DNA from: an uncultured Kineosporia sp.
GTDB lineage: Bacteria; Actinomycetota; Actinomycetes; Actinomycetales; Kineosporiaceae
DNA length: 7,718 bases
Assembly: GCA_937859855.1 (NCBI GenBank)
Contig: CALMAR010000216.1
Coordinates: 1-7,718, forward strand
Direction of reading: 5' to 3'
This document shows positions 6,814 through 7,718 of the stretch, one piece after another. Made by a program: the position numbers and the translations under genes. Below the pieces are notes generated by a model, which worked only from the letters and a program-made list of their open reading frames with translations, had not been told where the DNA came from and ran no database searches. Position 1 is the first letter of the stretch, and every line of letters begins with the position of its first letter.

Positions 6814-7078
6814 GTGTGGTGCCCCGTGAAACTGGGGCGGAACGCGGGATCTCGTATCTCGAGAGCCGGAAGTAGGAGCGATCGAGCCAGCACACCGCTG
6901 CTGCAGCGGCGATTCCGCCCGTCAAGAACGACAGGGCATGGGTCGTCGTCACCAAGTCGCCGACGAGTAGGGCAGCGCCGAGGCCGGCCTTAGACGAACT
7001 TGGCAGTATTAGCACGAGGGTCCATATAGGAGCCGGACGAGCGCCGGCAGCTATACCCGCCCGCAGAATCCACGACAT
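6797..7078 (-). CDS. Membrane protein, downstream (3') part of a split gene
   Basis: A 93-residue frame with two hydrophobic stretches, about residues 18-40 (IWTLVLILPSSSKAG and onward) and 48-65 (ALSFLTGGIAAAAAV), followed by a basic/aromatic tail WLDRSYFRLSRYE. It overlaps the upstream fragment's frame by 89 nt in the +1 frame. No Shine-Dalgarno precedes ATG 7078 or TTG 7096, and a TGA (7097-7099) closes the frame just upstream. This suggests it is not initiated on its own but is the C-terminal half of the gene starting near 7463, joined by a frameshift around the A4 run at 7085-7088. Its TGA overlaps the ATG of the SIR2-STAND gene, which supports this frame being translated. No catalytic motif seen; could instead be a separate small membrane protein. 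Confidence 0.55.
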   Translation of the reverse strand: MSWILRAGIAAGARPAPIWTLVLILPSSSKAGLGAALLVGDLVTTTHALSFLTGGIAAAAAVCWLDRSYFRLSRYEIPRSAPVSRGTTLEGPA

Positions 7079-7463
7079 CTTTGCTTTTGAACGCAATCAA
7101 ATCCCGATCGTTGGACGAAAGACGGCGATTGGGAATGCCGTTCATCGTCCAGTAGCGTTGAAACTGCACCCGCCTTGGGCGAGCACCGGTTAATACAAGC
7201 AGACTGCCGACCACGAAGATGCAGCAGCTCACCGCGATGCTCACCGATCCGGCCCCCGCCGGTCCGTGGACGCTGAGGCCACCGTCCGGGTACTTCAAAA
7301 GGACGGCCGACGCGGCGACCATGGTCATGAAAAAGCTCATGATGACGTTGCGGACGTCGTCGACGTGATTCGGGAACTCGGACGACCGCTCGTACTCCAA
7401 CAGCAGGAGTTGCGTCGTTGCGTCGTGCGCATACCCCGTCACCATCTTGGCTGACCCCCGCAT
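6990..7463 (-). CDS. Membrane protein, upstream (5') part of a split gene
   Basis: A 157-residue frame that opens the operon. An amphipathic N-terminal helix (TTQLLLLEYERSSEF, 16-30, then a stretch rich in charged residues) leads into TM1 (about 40-56, VIMSFFMTMVAASAVLL) and TM2 (about 73-93, VSIAVSCCIFVVGSLLVL). A positively charged cytoplasmic segment with RYWTMNGIPNRR (103-114) follows. After about residue 126 the sequence loses hydrophobic and family-like character and ends at TAA 6990. The continuation with two more membrane segments is in the +1 frame. I therefore read the gene as one membrane protein of about four helices, broken by one extra base. ATG 7463 is taken as start; ATG 7445, with GGGGG 9 nt upstream, is an equally plausible start. 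Family not recognised. Operon position suggests a membrane partner of the SIR2-STAND protein. Confidence 0.6.
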   Translation of the reverse strand: MRGSAKMVTGYAHDATTQLLLLEYERSSEFPNHVDDVRNVIMSFFMTMVAASAVLLKYPDGGLSVHGPAGAGSVSIAVSCCIFVVGSLLVLTGARPRRVQFQRYWTMNGIPNRRLSSNDRDLIAFKSKDVVDSAGGYSCRRSSGSYMDPRANTAKFV

Positions 7464-7486
7464 GCCAGGACGTCGGTTGTCCGCAC

Positions 7487-7518
7487 ACGGTACCGGAACG
7501 TCTGTCTGTTGTAGTCAA
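7487..7518 (-). promoter_or_regulatory. Candidate promoter of the island operon
   Basis: On the minus strand TTGACT (7513-7518) could be a -35 box and TACCGT (7487-7492) a -10 box, but the 20-bp spacer is longer than ideal. It would give a short leader before ATG 7463. The -35 begins one base after the TAG of the upstream membrane gene. No other promoter candidate was seen in this gap. Confidence 0.3.
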
Positions 7519-7519
7519 A

Positions 7520-7718
7520 CTAAAACTCTGCGTGATCTAGCGTGAGCACGTCGTGCACGGCCCAGGTCAGGGCGTAGCCGGCGCAGACCACGGCGTGCAG
7601 CACCCACAGCCAGAGCAGCAGTCCCGTCGTCACGCCCACCACGCCCAGCCCCCCGAACGGGCGGCCCAGGTCGACCGGCAGGGCCAGGAAGACCAGGAAG
7701 CCCTGCAGGAAGCCGGAG
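7520..7718 (-). CDS. Membrane protein, C-terminal part (runs off the right edge)
   Basis: The last 65 residues of a minus-strand gene that begins beyond the window. Codons are almost all G/C-ending, as in the core genes. Two hydrophobic helices are visible, about residues 1-14 (SGFLQGFLVFLALP) and about 23-54 (GLGVVGVTTGLLLWLWVLHAVV and onward, split at residue 44), followed by a short tail HDVLTLDHAEF ending in TAG 7520-7522. It is an integral membrane protein of unknown family; too little is visible for more. The final seven codons are AT-richer than the rest, consistent with the island border falling within or next to the gene's 3' end. It is on the same strand as the island operon, ending 56 bp before it. 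Confidence 0.7.
   Translation of the reverse strand, partial: SGFLQGFLVFLALPVDLGRPFGGLGVVGVTTGLLLWLWVLHAVVCAGYALTWAVHDVLTLDHAEF

Larger units (their letters stand above)
3980..7519. other. Lower-GC accessory island carrying a predicted defence operon
   Basis: Between the DUF4032 stop codon and the stop codon of the right-edge membrane gene, base composition falls visibly. AT-ending codons, TTAGTAAAG- and TAAAACT-like words and mixed third positions replace the near-uniform G/C third positions of the flanks. All genes inside are minus strand and belong to one operon. No integrase, transposase or tRNA is present, so this is cargo without its own mobility gene in the window. The two flanking genes would be convergent neighbours without it. 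Confidence 0.6.

Noticed and set aside
6801..6893. N-terminal extension of the SIR2-STAND protein from ATG 6893
   Set aside because: It lies inside the upstream membrane gene and lacks the ribosome binding site that precedes ATG 6800.
7051..7518. Minus-strand open frame overlapping the membrane gene
   Set aside because: It has no membrane segments or recognisable motif, and is rich in Arg/Gly/His as expected for an out-of-frame reading.
1..7718. CRISPR array, tRNA, rRNA, integrase or transposase
   Set aside because: No spaced direct repeats, tRNA-like cloverleaf or recombinase motifs were seen on either strand.

Overview
The window is typical of a very high-GC actinobacterium. Most third codon positions are G or C, Shine-Dalgarno sequences are AAGGAGG-like, and one start codon is GTG. 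The MsiK/UgpC-type ATPase followed by a DUF4032 protein is also an actinobacterial arrangement. I cannot name the genus.

The left part (about 1-3980) looks like ordinary core genome. Two minus-strand genes come first: the N-terminal half of a Hanks-type Ser/Thr protein kinase, which runs off the left edge, and a small two-CBS-domain protein 39 bp upstream of it. A divergent intergenic region of about 350 bp follows. Then come two plus-strand genes: a sugar-importer ATPase of the MsiK/UgpC family and a 437-residue DUF4032 protein with a kinase-like N-terminal fold. A GC-rich stem-loop separates these two.

The right part (about 3980-7519) is visibly lower in GC and reads as a small accessory island placed between two genes that would otherwise converge: the DUF4032 gene (+) and a membrane-protein gene (-) whose 3' end is at the right edge. 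The island holds one minus-strand operon. Its first gene is a small multi-pass membrane protein whose reading frame is split in two. Its second is a 930-residue protein with an N-terminal SIR2-like domain, a central P-loop STAND-type NTPase and a helical C-terminal region. The stop codon of the membrane gene overlaps the start of the large gene (ATGA), so the two are probably translationally coupled.

The SIR2-STAND architecture matches known antiphage NTPases of the Avs class, in which a C-terminal sensor recognises a phage product and the SIR2 effector depletes NAD+. The likely new element is the coupled membrane partner together with the diverged SIR2 motif. Defence function is inferred from architecture and context and is not shown by the sequence.

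The membrane gene has either a true frameshift, a programmed frameshift or a sequencing error near an A4 run. Which of these holds decides whether the system is intact.
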